DNA of 57,321 nt from contig CAZUMS010000025.1 in the NCBI GenBank assembly GCA_964621525.1, positions 1-57,321 of the forward strand, given 5' to 3'. The number at the start of each line of letters is the position of its first letter. The stretch's first letter is position 1. The position numbers were made by a program, and so were the translations under genes. The notes beneath the pieces were generated by a model. It worked only from the letters and a program-made list of their open reading frames with translations, had not been told where the DNA came from and made no database searches. Source of the DNA: CAZMGV01 sp964621525 [NCBI: uncultured bacterium]. GTDB taxonomy: Bacteria > JAGRBM01. This document shows, piece by piece, positions 17,704 to 25,232 of the stretch.

Positions 17704-18915
17704 TCAGACGCCGATGCCGACGCCTTCCTTGGCGTCCTTCGCCCCGACGAGGCACACCATCTTTCCCTGGTGCTTGTTCTCGTACATGAGCTGGTGGACG
17801 TGCGGGATCTGGTCGAAGCCGAACACGTCGTCGACCAGCGGCCGGATCTTGCCTTCCAGGATCAGCTGGTTCGCCCGGTTGCACTCGTAGGCGTTGGCGA
17901 AGTGCGATCCGATGATCTCCTTCTGCCGCATCCAGAGGTAGCGCACGTCGAAGTTCAGCTCGAAGCCGCTCGTCGCTCCGCAGATCACGATCTTGCCGAA
18001 CTTCTTGGCGACGAACACCGACGTCGAGAACGTCTCGGCGCCCACGTGCTCGAACACGACGTCCACGTCCTTGCCGCCCGTGTGGGCGCGCAGGGCCTTG
18101 CCAAACTCGCGCATGAGCTTCAGCTCGAGAGTCTTCTCTTCGGGCGTGTTCGCGATCCCCTTGGGGAACTTGAAGTTCTTCCGGTTGATGTAGCCCGCGG
18201 CGCCGAGCTTCTTCACGAGCTCGCCCTTCTCGTCGCTCGAAACGACGCCGATGGCGTTCGCGCCGATCAGCTTGCAGAGCTGGATCGCGAAGATCCCGAG
18301 TCCGCCCGCCGCGCCCCACACGAGCACCCAGTCGCCCGGCTGGATCTTCGCCCGGGTCATGAGCATGCGGTAGGCGGTGCAGTAGGTGAGCGCGTAGCTG
18401 GAGGCATCCGTCCAGGAGAGGCTCTTGGGCTTGGGCAGGAGCTGCTGGGCCTGCACCTTCGTGAACTGCGCGAAGCTGCCCCAGTTCGTCTCGTAGCCCC
18501 AGATCTGCTGCTGCTCGCAGGCCATCGGGTCCTGGCCGTTGCAGGCCGGGCACTGGCCGCAGCTCTGGTTGCAGTGGACGACGACGGCGTCGCCGACCTT
18601 CCAGTTCTTCACCTCGGAGCCGACCTTCCAGACGATGCCGGAGGCGTCCGAGCCGCCGATGTGGAACGTGTCCTTGCGGGCCTTGATGATGGAAATGGGC
18701 TTTCCGAGCGCGGCCCACACGTTGTTGTAGTTGATGCCGGCCGCCATCACGTTCACCAGCACCTCGTTGGCGCCGATCTCCGGCACGGCGATCTTCTCGC
18801 GCAGGAACGCCGTCTTCGGCTCGCTCTCGCGCTCGGGGCGGATCACGTAGGCGTGCATCTCCTTCGGGAGCTGGCCGGGAGTCTGGGGAATGGTGCCGAT
18901 GTCGAAGCTGTCCAT
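17704..18915 (-). CDS. crotonyl-CoA carboxylase/reductase-family MDR enzyme
   Basis: 403 residues from ATG 18915. High similarity along the whole length to Ccr of the ethylmalonyl-CoA pathway: LPKEMHAYVIRPERE, AAGINYN, IGGSDASGIVWKVG, VVVHCNQ, IWGYET, VLVWGAAGGLG, INRKNF, FEHVG and YLWMRQKEIIGSHFAN. Ccr reductively carboxylates crotonyl-CoA with NADPH and CO2. Unlike typical Ccr, the lobe keeps Cys119-x2-Cys122-x2-Cys125-x7-Cys133, the exact structural-zinc spacing of alcohol dehydrogenases. An alternative start at 18990 also has a possible ribosome site. No other pathway gene is adjacent, so plain enoyl reduction is an alternative. Confidence 0.85.
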   Translation of the reverse strand: MDSFDIGTIPQTPGQLPKEMHAYVIRPERESEPKTAFLREKIAVPEIGANEVLVNVMAAGINYNNVWAALGKPISIIKARKDTFHIGGSDASGIVWKVGSEVKNWKVGDAVVVHCNQSCGQCPACNGQDPMACEQQQIWGYETNWGSFAQFTKVQAQQLLPKPKSLSWTDASSYALTYCTAYRMLMTRAKIQPGDWVLVWGAAGGLGIFAIQLCKLIGANAIGVVSSDEKGELVKKLGAAGYINRKNFKFPKGIANTPEEKTLELKLMREFGKALRAHTGGKDVDVVFEHVGAETFSTSVFVAKKFGKIVICGATSGFELNFDVRYLWMRQKEIIGSHFANAYECNRANQLILEGKIRPLVDDVFGFDQIPHVHQLMYENKHQGKMVCLVGAKDAKEGVGIGV

Positions 18916-19065
18916 GCGGAAAATAACCACCTTCAGTTTTGTTGAGACGCCGTCCGTTGAACGGCGGTTCGAGGGAAGCGGTTTACCCATCGGAGCGCCT
19001 TCAAGGCAAGACGGGTTGTTCCCATGTCCGGCGCCCGGACTGACTGGCGGGTCAACAGGGGAGGT

Positions 19066-19410
19066 TCAGCCCGAACGCTCAACGGCCTTTTCGAGCAGAC
19101 GGACCAGTTCCGGAAGATCCCGGTTCACCGTCGTCCAGACCTGATCGTTGTCAATGTTGGCGTAGTCGTGAATCAGGCGGTTCCGCATGGCAATCATTTC
19201 CGCCCATGGAAGGTCCGGCAGCGAATTCTGGAATTCGTCCGATACGCGGTTAGCCGCCTCACCGATGATCTCGACGAGCTTGACCAGCGCCAGCGCCAGA
19301 GTTTCGTCGGTATCGAGTTCTTTCCGTTTACGCCTGCGCGCAAGAGAACGGGCTTTTCTGGCGGCATCCAGCATATGCCGGAGCCGCACCGAATCGTCAT
19401 GCCGCGACAT
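19066..19410 (-). CDS. HepT-like HEPN ribonuclease toxin
   Basis: 114 residues. The HEPN signature R-x4-H-x-Y is exact at Arg76-His81-Tyr83 (RNRLIHDYANI). It follows and overlaps the nucleotidyltransferase gene by 14 bases. In characterised HepT/MntA pairs the HEPN protein is the RNase toxin and MntA adds AMP to a tyrosine near this motif to silence it; Tyr83 is the likely target by analogy. Confidence 0.9.
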   Translation of the reverse strand: MSRHDDSVRLRHMLDAARKARSLARRRKRKELDTDETLALALVKLVEIIGEAANRVSDEFQNSLPDLPWAEMIAMRNRLIHDYANIDNDQVWTTVNRDLPELVRLLEKAVERSG

Positions 19411-19717
19411 AGGTTTCGACGGCGGAGTCCATGACCTCGTCGCGGAAATAAGGGCTCAGTTCGGCGGGGGTCCGGAGGTCCACCTTGCGCCCGGCCAGGC
19501 GGCCCAGTTCCAGTTCGAGCCGGGCCATGCCGAGAAATCCCGGTGTCTTCCCCTTCTCGAACTCCACCAGAACATCCACGTCGCTTCCGCGCCGGAAATC
19601 GGAGCGCGCCACGGAACCGAACAGGGAAAGCCGCCGGATGCGGTTCCGGCGGCAGAATGCTGCCAGTGTCCGGGCCGGAACCCGGAACCGCTTGTCTATG
19701 CCGCCTCGTTGAGCCAT
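19397..19717 (-). CDS. MntA-like nucleotidyltransferase antitoxin
   Basis: 106 residues, minimal nucleotidyltransferase fold. The catalytic GS-x10-DxD is intact: Gly34-Ser35 (LFGSVARSD) and Asp46-x-Asp48 (GSDVDVL). It probably AMPylates the HepT-like toxin encoded immediately downstream. First gene of the two-gene unit. Confidence 0.9.
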   Translation of the reverse strand: MAQRGGIDKRFRVPARTLAAFCRRNRIRRLSLFGSVARSDFRRGSDVDVLVEFEKGKTPGFLGMARLELELGRLAGRKVDLRTPAELSPYFRDEVMDSAVETYVAA

Positions 19718-19795
19718 CGGTCTGCCTTCCTTCTTCCTTATAATCTACATTCCGGATCGTGTCGAAAATCATCCCGGCCCGCTAAGGAGCTCACC

Positions 19796-20449
19796 ATGCC
19801 CCTCTTCTCCCTGAAAGGCGCGTTCAACGAGGTGTCGGCGAAGCGTTACGCCCTCATCGCCCGCACGGCCCTGGAGCCGCTCTATGAGCGCACGGTGACG
19901 GAACTGGAGCGGGCCGCCGGGCGGGAGTTCTCGCCCAGGTCCATCGTCGACCTCGGTTCGGGCCCCGGCGTCCTGACGGAGAAGCTCTCCCGCCGGTTCC
20001 CGGAAGCCGGAGTCACCGGCATCGAGCCCTCGAAGCCGATGCTGGCGCAGGCGGCGGCAAAAGCGGGGCCGAAGCTCCAGTTCCTCGAGGGCTCCGCCGA
20101 AAAGATTCCCCTCCCGGACGCGTCGGCGGATCTCGTCGTGAGCCACAACTCGATCAAGCACTGGATGGACCGCGCCGCCGGGCTCGGGGAAGTGATGCGC
20201 GTGCTGAAGCCGGGCGGCTGGCTGTGGCTGTGCGAGATCGACCGCGACGCCGGCTGGGGGGACTCGCTGCGGTTCTGCCGCCCCACCGGAAAACCGCTCA
20301 TGGTCGTGCCGTTCAAGCTGATCGTCTCGGGCAACGGGCTGCGTGCGAAGGACCTCGCGCGCCTCGTGAAGGACCTGCCCCTTTCGGAAGTGGAAGTCTC
20401 CCCGCTCGAAGGGCTCCCGATGGTCCGGGTCGTGGGGCGGCGGAGCTAG
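19796..20449 (+). CDS. class I SAM-dependent methyltransferase
   Basis: 217 residues. Motif I is VDLGSGPGVLTEKL, followed by acidic VTGIEPSKPML and the post-I VVSHNSIKHWM and VLKPGGWLWLCE motifs, typical of the UbiE/Methyltransf_11 group. Cytoplasmic; the acceptor is unknown. ATG 19796 follows AAGGAG seven bases upstream. Its stop overlaps the stop region of the convergent membrane gene by four bases. Confidence 0.9.
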   Translation: MPLFSLKGAFNEVSAKRYALIARTALEPLYERTVTELERAAGREFSPRSIVDLGSGPGVLTEKLSRRFPEAGVTGIEPSKPMLAQAAAKAGPKLQFLEGSAEKIPLPDASADLVVSHNSIKHWMDRAAGLGEVMRVLKPGGWLWLCEIDRDAGWGDSLRFCRPTGKPLMVVPFKLIVSGNGLRAKDLARLVKDLPLSEVEVSPLEGLPMVRVVGRRS

Positions 20450-21858
20450 GGGGCGGCCGGGCGCCAGGCGGCGAGCGGGAACTCGCCGTCCGCCGCGCAC
20501 TCGGGCGCGGCGGCGCCGCGGACCCGGTAGTCCAGACACGGCACGCCCGGCTCGCAGGCCCGCCCGAGCGTCACCTCCACCCGGCCCTCCACCTCGTACA
20601 GCACCGCATCCCTCGGCTCCACGTTCCGGGGGCGGTTCGCGATCACGAGCCGTCCGGCGGCGGCGATCTCGTCCCGGTGTCCGCGAACAAGCTCGCGGGC
20701 CTCGGCGCTCATGCGCTGGCACCCGGCGATCAGGCGCAGGTCGTAGGGGATGAAGGCTGCGTGGGCGAGCGCCCAGAGCCAGATCCCGGCGGCGGCGATC
20801 CGGCGGAAACCGGCCGCCCGCTCCGCCGCCATCTCAGTCAGACCCGCCACAACCAGCAGCGCGCCGGGCAGCGCGGCGTATTCGTACCGGAACTCCGTGA
20901 TCCCCCGCGCCGCCACCGGCACTGCCAGCAGGGCGAACGACCAGCAGAGTCCGAGCCGCACGGTCCGGTTTCCCTTCCAGAACAGGAGCGCCGCCGCCAG
21001 GAGCGCCCCTCCGCCCGCCGTCCAGAGCCCCAGGTACCGGTCCCAGTAGACCGGCACGTACAGGCGAAGACAGGCGAGCCCCATCACCGGCACGATGCGG
21101 GCCGACCCCAGCATCTCCTCGCGGGTGTTGATGCGTTCGATGCCGGGAATGTACCGGAGCCAGGCGTTCGCCATGAGCAGCAGCTCGGCCGCCCCGAGCA
21201 CGACGAGATACGGCAGGGCCCTGCGTAACGCGGCGGCCCGCTCTCCGCGGGGGGCCTCCAGCAACGCCCAGACTCCCATGAGCGCGGGCAGCACGATGCC
21301 CGTCGTCATCCAGAGGGTCGTGAGCGCGCCGAGAATGACGGCGAGGGTTCCGTCCCTCCGGCGGCCGGCGGCGAGAAACCGCTCCCAGGCGAGCATCGCT
21401 CCAAAAGCGAACGCTGCCATGATGATGTGACAGTGCGCGCACGCCCAGAACATGAATTCGTTCCGGGGCCTCATTACGGCGAAGGCCGCGACGAGCCCAA
21501 AGAGCAGCGGCCCCCGGCACCGCTTCCGGAGCAGGAGGTACACCAGCACCACGGCCGCCCCGTGCAGAATGACGTTCAGGAAGCGGACCGGAAGATACGG
21601 CTCTTCCGGGCTCAGCAGGACGGCGAGCTTCCAGGTGTGGAGGTGGAACGGAAACGTCCCGGGCCGGGTCACCAGCACGTCGAACCAGGACAGTTCCCTC
21701 GCCTGCGCCGCGATCTGGAGATCGTCGTAGAGGAACCCCGGCTGCACGGCGAACCAGAGCCCGGTAACAAGCGCCACGAGGACGATCCCTGCGAGCGGCA
21801 GACGGTCCCCCGCCGGGATCCAGTCCCGCCCATCGTTCGTGTCCGCGCGCTCCGGCAT
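20446..21858 (-). CDS. polytopic membrane protein, possible glycosyltransferase
   Basis: About 470 residues with 9-11 membrane segments. After the first helix there is an acidic loop (GFLYDDLQIAAQARE) resembling the catalytic loop of GT-C glycosyltransferases. The C-terminal about 90 residues are soluble and extracytoplasmic. An in-frame start at 21918 would coincide with the -35 box of the divergent lipoprotein promoter, so ATG 21858 is preferred. Shares its architecture but not obvious sequence with the protein at 2060-3199. Confidence 0.65.
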   Translation of the reverse strand: MPERADTNDGRDWIPAGDRLPLAGIVLVALVTGLWFAVQPGFLYDDLQIAAQARELSWFDVLVTRPGTFPFHLHTWKLAVLLSPEEPYLPVRFLNVILHGAAVVLVYLLLRKRCRGPLLFGLVAAFAVMRPRNEFMFWACAHCHIIMAAFAFGAMLAWERFLAAGRRRDGTLAVILGALTTLWMTTGIVLPALMGVWALLEAPRGERAAALRRALPYLVVLGAAELLLMANAWLRYIPGIERINTREEMLGSARIVPVMGLACLRLYVPVYWDRYLGLWTAGGGALLAAALLFWKGNRTVRLGLCWSFALLAVPVAARGITEFRYEYAALPGALLVVAGLTEMAAERAAGFRRIAAAGIWLWALAHAAFIPYDLRLIAGCQRMSAEARELVRGHRDEIAAAGRLVIANRPRNVEPRDAVLYEVEGRVEVTLGRACEPGVPCLDYRVRGAAAPECAADGEFPLAAWRPAAP

Positions 21859-21917
21859 CCCCCGAATCTGCCGCGCCCGGAGAACGGAGTCCAACGGCCC
21901 CCCGGCATTTAAATCCA

Positions 21918-21946
21918 TTGACGGGAGGCCTCCGGAAGCTTATCCA
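21918..21946 (+). promoter_or_regulatory. putative sigma-70 promoter of lipoprotein 1
   Basis: TTGACG, 17 bases, TATCCA. The same TTGACG-G(G)GAGGCC...TATC arrangement occurs upstream of the tandem paralogue at 22985, which supports both as real promoters. Confidence 0.5.
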
Positions 21947-22009
21947 TTCGAAATACCAGATGACGCGGAAGCGCCCTCCGCTTCCATGACTTGAAAGGGA
22001 TCTACGATC

Positions 22010-22864
22010 ATGAATTTTCTCTCCACACTGAAACGGCCGCTGCTCGCTCTCGGGGCGGTGGCAGGACTCGGCCTCACCGCCGCCTGCGGCAGCGACAGCA
22101 AGGCAATCCTGCTCGCCGTCGAGCCCGGCGACTACGAAGGCGTCGGCGCCTTTGTGATCGACGATTTCGATGACGAGGAACGCGGTTTCCTCTACGTCCA
22201 GATCACCGTCAATGACGACGGCACCGTGGAAGGCTCGGCCAAGGTTTATCAGCCCGCATATTACGAAGACGATTCGGTGCCGGATGAAGATGAGGAGATC
22301 GACGTCACCGGGACTGTGACCGAAGACGGCATCACGCTGGACTTCGACGATGTGACCGCCGAAGGCAGCATTTCCGGCGATGTCCTGTCGGCGACGCTGA
22401 GCGGCGAGACGGACGAGGGCGAAATCGACGGGGTTCTGGCCCTGACGCCCTCCTGGGATTCCGAAACGGGCATCGCCTGCGGTTACTTCAACACCGACAA
22501 TGGAGAGCTGATTATGGATGTGGATGGATTTTTTGCGGTCCTCGCCGGCGAGGATGGAGATCTTCTGGGCGCGTTCGTCGGGAACCCGGCAGAAAGCTCG
22601 GCTGTTCTGCATGCTACCCTTGAAGGTACCTTTGCGACCGGGTGTCTAGGAGAGACCTGCAGCGGCGGTATCGACGGCGCCGTCACCGGTGACATTGACG
22701 GTGACGACATCGAATACGATCTGGACGCGGATGTGGATTTCAGTCCTGCCGAGGGGGACGGCCTAACCTTTGTCGATATCGACGAGGGCGGTCTCTCCAA
22801 CGACGGCTTTGAGGGCTACCTCGAAGCGGACTCGTACTACTGCACGAGCGGCGAATACGACTGA
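22010..22864 (+). CDS. acidic lipoprotein, tandem paralogue 1
   Basis: 284 residues. Signal peptide ends in lipobox LTAAC with Cys26, so it is lipidated and exported. The mature protein is strongly acidic and built of short beta-strands with repeated DxTxEG patterns (VNDDGTVEGSAKVYQP, GETDEGEIDGVLAL) and two Cys pairs that could form disulfides. It is clearly paralogous to the next gene (about half identical by eye; both have VEPGDYEGVG and FVIDDF). Function unknown; the calcium-binding look of the Asp-rich repeats is inference. Confidence 0.85.
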   Translation: MNFLSTLKRPLLALGAVAGLGLTAACGSDSKAILLAVEPGDYEGVGAFVIDDFDDEERGFLYVQITVNDDGTVEGSAKVYQPAYYEDDSVPDEDEEIDVTGTVTEDGITLDFDDVTAEGSISGDVLSATLSGETDEGEIDGVLALTPSWDSETGIACGYFNTDNGELIMDVDGFFAVLAGEDGDLLGAFVGNPAESSAVLHATLEGTFATGCLGETCSGGIDGAVTGDIDGDDIEYDLDADVDFSPAEGDGLTFVDIDEGGLSNDGFEGYLEADSYYCTSGEYD

Positions 22865-22899
22865 CCCGTCCGCCTGATCCGCATCGGACACAACGGCAG

Positions 22900-22935
22900 G
22901 GGCTGCGCCTGAAAAGGCGCGGCCCTTTGCCTTTT
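22900..22935 (+). terminator. terminator of lipoprotein 1
   Basis: 11-bp stem (GGGCTGCGCCT with AGGCGCGGCCC, one G-T wobble), GAAA loop, then TTTGCCTTTT. Nearly identical copy at 23959-23994. Confidence 0.85.
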
Positions 22936-22984
22936 CCGGGGGAGCCTGTGAAATCCGCCAGAGAACGGTTTTGCCGCAAATCCG

Positions 22985-23014
22985 TTGACGGGGAGGCCCC
23001 CACAGGCGTATCAC
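22985..23014 (+). promoter_or_regulatory. putative sigma-70 promoter of lipoprotein 2
   Basis: TTGACG, 18 bases, TATCAC. Shares the -35 and the following GGGAGGCC with the promoter at 21918, evidence for duplication of gene plus promoter. Confidence 0.5.
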
Positions 23015-23079
23015 TGCGATACACACCCGGAGCCGTATTGCGGCATGAAAACGGGGATTTGAAGGGGAGCACACACAGC

Positions 23080-23931
23080 ATGAAACTCACATCCACACTG
23101 AAATCCGCCGCGCTCGCGCTCGGCGTCTTCACCACACTCGGCTTCACCGCCGCCTGCGGCAGCGACGCCGCCGCTCTCTCGGTCGAACCGGGCGACTACG
23201 AAGGCGTCGGAGTCTTTGTGATCGACGACTTTGAAGACGACGATCGCGGCTATCTCTACCTCAGCATCACCGTGAACGAAGACGGTACCGTTGAAGGCAC
23301 CGGCGAGGTCTACCAGCCGATATATTATGTTCCCGGGTCGGTTCCGGACGGGGACGACTCGCTGACCGTCTCCGGCGAAGTGACCGCCGAAGGGTTCTCG
23401 ATCGTCGTGGACGAGGATATTACCGGAACAGGCGAGGTCGCCGCTGACGGCACGATGACCGCCAGTTTCTCGGGCACCACCGAAGAAGGAGAAATTGAAG
23501 GCTTCCTCGGCCTCGTCCCCGCGTGGGGAACGGAAACCGCCATCGCCTGCGGCGCGTTCGGCGTGAACGGATCAATGAGCAACGCTCAGGGCTTTGTGGC
23601 CTACCTGGCCGGTGCGGAAGGCGACCTGTTCGGAGTCCACCTGGGCGTTACCGGCGACGACTTCACCGGCATCTCGGAAGGCACTTTCGATGCCGGTGCG
23701 GCCTGCGCTGTCGACACCTGCAACGGCCAGGTCGAAGCGTCGCTGGACGGCGAGCTGGACGGTGAGTCCATCTCCGTCGATATCACGGATGCCGACGTCT
23801 ATTTCGAAGTGGCGGAAGGCGAGAACGACTCCTGGGTCGCGATCTACGACGGCGACTTTACGGCTACCGACTTCAACGGCGGCTTTACGGTCGATACCGA
23901 ATATTGCCTGGACGGTTCGTACGACAATTGA
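23080..23931 (+). CDS. acidic lipoprotein, tandem paralogue 2
   Basis: 283 residues, start ATG 23080 after GAAGGGGAG. Lipobox FTAAC with Cys26, then GSDAAALSVEPGDYEGVG as in its neighbour. Four mature cysteines are at the same places as in paralogue 1 (AIACGAFG, ACAVDTC, EYCLDG). Exported and acidic, predicted beta-rich. The gene, its promoter and its terminator are all duplicated as one unit, and the divergence is now large, so the duplication is old. Confidence 0.85.
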   Translation: MKLTSTLKSAALALGVFTTLGFTAACGSDAAALSVEPGDYEGVGVFVIDDFEDDDRGYLYLSITVNEDGTVEGTGEVYQPIYYVPGSVPDGDDSLTVSGEVTAEGFSIVVDEDITGTGEVAADGTMTASFSGTTEEGEIEGFLGLVPAWGTETAIACGAFGVNGSMSNAQGFVAYLAGAEGDLFGVHLGVTGDDFTGISEGTFDAGAACAVDTCNGQVEASLDGELDGESISVDITDADVYFEVAEGENDSWVAIYDGDFTATDFNGGFTVDTEYCLDGSYDN

Positions 23932-23958
23932 CCTGATCCGCATCACAAAAACGGCAGG

Positions 23959-23994
23959 GGGCTGCGCCTGAAAAGGCGCGGCCCTTTGTCTTTT
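23959..23994 (+). terminator. terminator of lipoprotein 2
   Basis: The same 11-bp stem and GAAA loop as at 22900, then TTTGTCTTTT. Confidence 0.85.
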
Positions 23995-24027
23995 CGGGCG
24001 GCGATGTGATCTGGCCCGCATCGGGGC

Positions 24028-24043
24028 TGGCCCGGCGTTTGCT
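24028..24043 (+). promoter_or_regulatory. sigma-54 (RpoN) promoter of the DUF2934-like gene
   Basis: TGGCCCG-GCGT-TTGCT; GG and GC elements are exactly 10 bases apart, one mismatch to TGGCACG-N4-TTGCW. Predicted start of transcription near 24054, 33 bases before the gene. Confidence 0.6.
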
Positions 24044-24086
24044 TTAATAACTCCTGAGGCGAGGGCGCATTCTCAGAGGTGGCGTC

Positions 24087-24314
24087 ATGGTGCAGAAAAA
24101 ACGCAACCGCAGAAAACCCCAGGAACAGGACCGCGAGGCGGCGGCACGGGCCTACGGCCTTTATGCAAGACGGCCGGAACCGGCCCGTACGGCGGCTCTT
24201 GAGGCCTGGTACGAAGCCGAGCGGCGGCTGGACGAAGAGCTCGATTCGACCGAAGTGGACGGCCGCGGCGGCCGCTGCCACCCGCCGGTGCCTCTGACCT
24301 CCATCCCCTGCTGA
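24087..24314 (+). CDS. small DUF2934-like protein
   Basis: 75 residues, basic N terminus (KKRNRRKPQEQDRE) then ARAYGLYARR...ALEAWYEAERRL, which resembles the DUF2934 pattern of an Arg/Tyr-rich helix and a conserved W-x-EAE. Function of that family is unknown. ATG 24087 is preceded by GAGGTGG. Lies behind a sigma-54 promoter like the hemerythrin gene downstream, suggesting common control. Confidence 0.65.
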   Translation: MVQKKRNRRKPQEQDREAAARAYGLYARRPEPARTAALEAWYEAERRLDEELDSTEVDGRGGRCHPPVPLTSIPC

Positions 24315-24391
24315 CGGGGGAAATTTCCCCCGTTGCGGGAAATCTTCCCGTAATCGCCAACGTCGCCCGACGTTGTACGGGAACTGTCCCG
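24314..24391. promoter_or_regulatory. array of four short inverted repeats (possible enhancer sites)
   Basis: Four hairpin-type palindromes in 78 bases: 24314-24333 (perfect, GGGGGAAATTTCCCCC core), 24336-24350 (CGGGAAATCTTCCCG), 24358-24375 (CAACGTCG/CGACGTTG) and 24378-24391 (CGGGA/TCCCG). Three share CGGGAA/TTCCCG half sites. They lie 77-154 bases upstream of the second sigma-54 promoter, the usual distance for activator binding sites. No T-run follows, so they are not classical terminators. Confidence 0.5.
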
Positions 24392-24467
24392 CTCTCCCGC
24401 ACCCCCTCACCCCGCTAACCTGCTGTAATTCCTGATCTTCCCCCGTCACATCCCTGTCATGGCTCCG

Positions 24468-24483
24468 TGGCCCGGCCCTTGCT
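24468..24483 (+). promoter_or_regulatory. sigma-54 (RpoN) promoter of the hemerythrin gene
   Basis: TGGCCCG-GCCC-TTGCT, GG-N10-GC, one mismatch to consensus and nearly identical to the site at 24028. Predicted transcript start near 24494, about 50 bases before the gene. Confidence 0.65.
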
Positions 24484-24544
24484 CTCTCATTCCCGTTCTG
24501 TCCGTCGGAATTGCCGGCCGGAACAGAACACAGGGGTTAAGGCC

Positions 24545-25093
24545 ATGCAGACACCGGAAATGACAGGGGATCGCCAGATGACAGAGACCAGGACCTCCGC
24601 AGGCAAGCGGACGGGGGACGCGGCGATACCGACCGGTAACGACTACGTGCGCACGCTGCTCGACCAGCACTACCTGCTGGCCCAGATCGCCGACCGCATC
24701 CGCACGGTGACGGAGACGGACCCCGCGCTCCTGCCGGAAATCCAGAAGCGGCGGCTCCTCGGCGAGCTGTCGGGCACGATGGCTTCGAACCTCCAGAGCC
24801 ACTTCCACCTCGAGGAGGAAGGCGGCTTCCTCGGTGAGATCCTCGATAACGTCCCGCAGGCCGGGCGGCATGTGGAGCGGCTCCGCCGCGAACACGGCGA
24901 CCTGCTCAGGCTGTTCGGCGAAATCCGGATGGAAGCGGCCCCGCCGCTCACGGCGGATCACGGGCAGAACCTGCCGCTCGCCGAACTGGAACAGAAGGCG
25001 GCGGATGCCGTGCGCCGCTACTTCGAGCACGAACGGATCGAATCGAAGATCCTCACCGGCGCCGTCTACGACGAGACCCCCGCCGCCGACTGA
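24545..25093 (+). CDS. hemerythrin HHE-domain protein
   Basis: 182 residues. Four-helix ligand set is visible: His42 (LDQHYLL), His86/88 with Glu (SHFHLEEE), His117 (RREHGDLL) and His162-x3-Glu166 (FEHERIE), suited to a di-iron site binding O2 or NO. Cytoplasmic. ATG 24545 chosen; an earlier in-frame start lies upstream of the predicted transcript start. Expression is predicted to need RpoN and an activator bound at the upstream palindromes. It converges with the ABC permease gene across a palindromic repeat. Confidence 0.88.
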   Translation: MQTPEMTGDRQMTETRTSAGKRTGDAAIPTGNDYVRTLLDQHYLLAQIADRIRTVTETDPALLPEIQKRRLLGELSGTMASNLQSHFHLEEEGGFLGEILDNVPQAGRHVERLRREHGDLLRLFGEIRMEAAPPLTADHGQNLPLAELEQKAADAVRRYFEHERIESKILTGAVYDETPAAD

Positions 25094-25101
25094 AGGGAAC
25101 T

Positions 25102-25232
25102 GACTCCCCCGGCGGGAGAACCCGCCACCCCCTCACATGACGTGAGGGGGAAAAAGATCAGACACTTTCGCCAGTCCATTTCCTCCTCACGTTATGTGAG
25201 GAGGTGCCCGAGTCATCGAGGGCGGTGGAGTC
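25102..25232. repeat. palindromic cloverleaf-like intergenic element 1
   Basis: Outer ends GACTCC/GGAGTC pair; inside are two long hairpins (CCCCCTCAC..GTGAGGGGG at about 25128-25150 and CCTCCTCAC..GTGAGGAGG at about 25182-25204), each flanked by a small GC hairpin. It fills the gap between two convergent genes and abuts the permease stop codon. A permuted relative is at 51310-51434. Confidence 0.75.

Noticed and set aside
20446-21918. Start of the polytopic protein at 21918
   Set aside because: It would place the start codon on the -35 box of the divergent promoter; ATG 21858 leaves room.
22927-23079. Longer start for lipoprotein 2
   Set aside because: It would begin inside the previous terminator, span the promoter and push the signal peptide away from the N terminus.
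25102-25232. Possible CRISPR array
   Set aside because: Palindromes are not regularly spaced and no unique spacers of equal length exist; no cas gene in the window.
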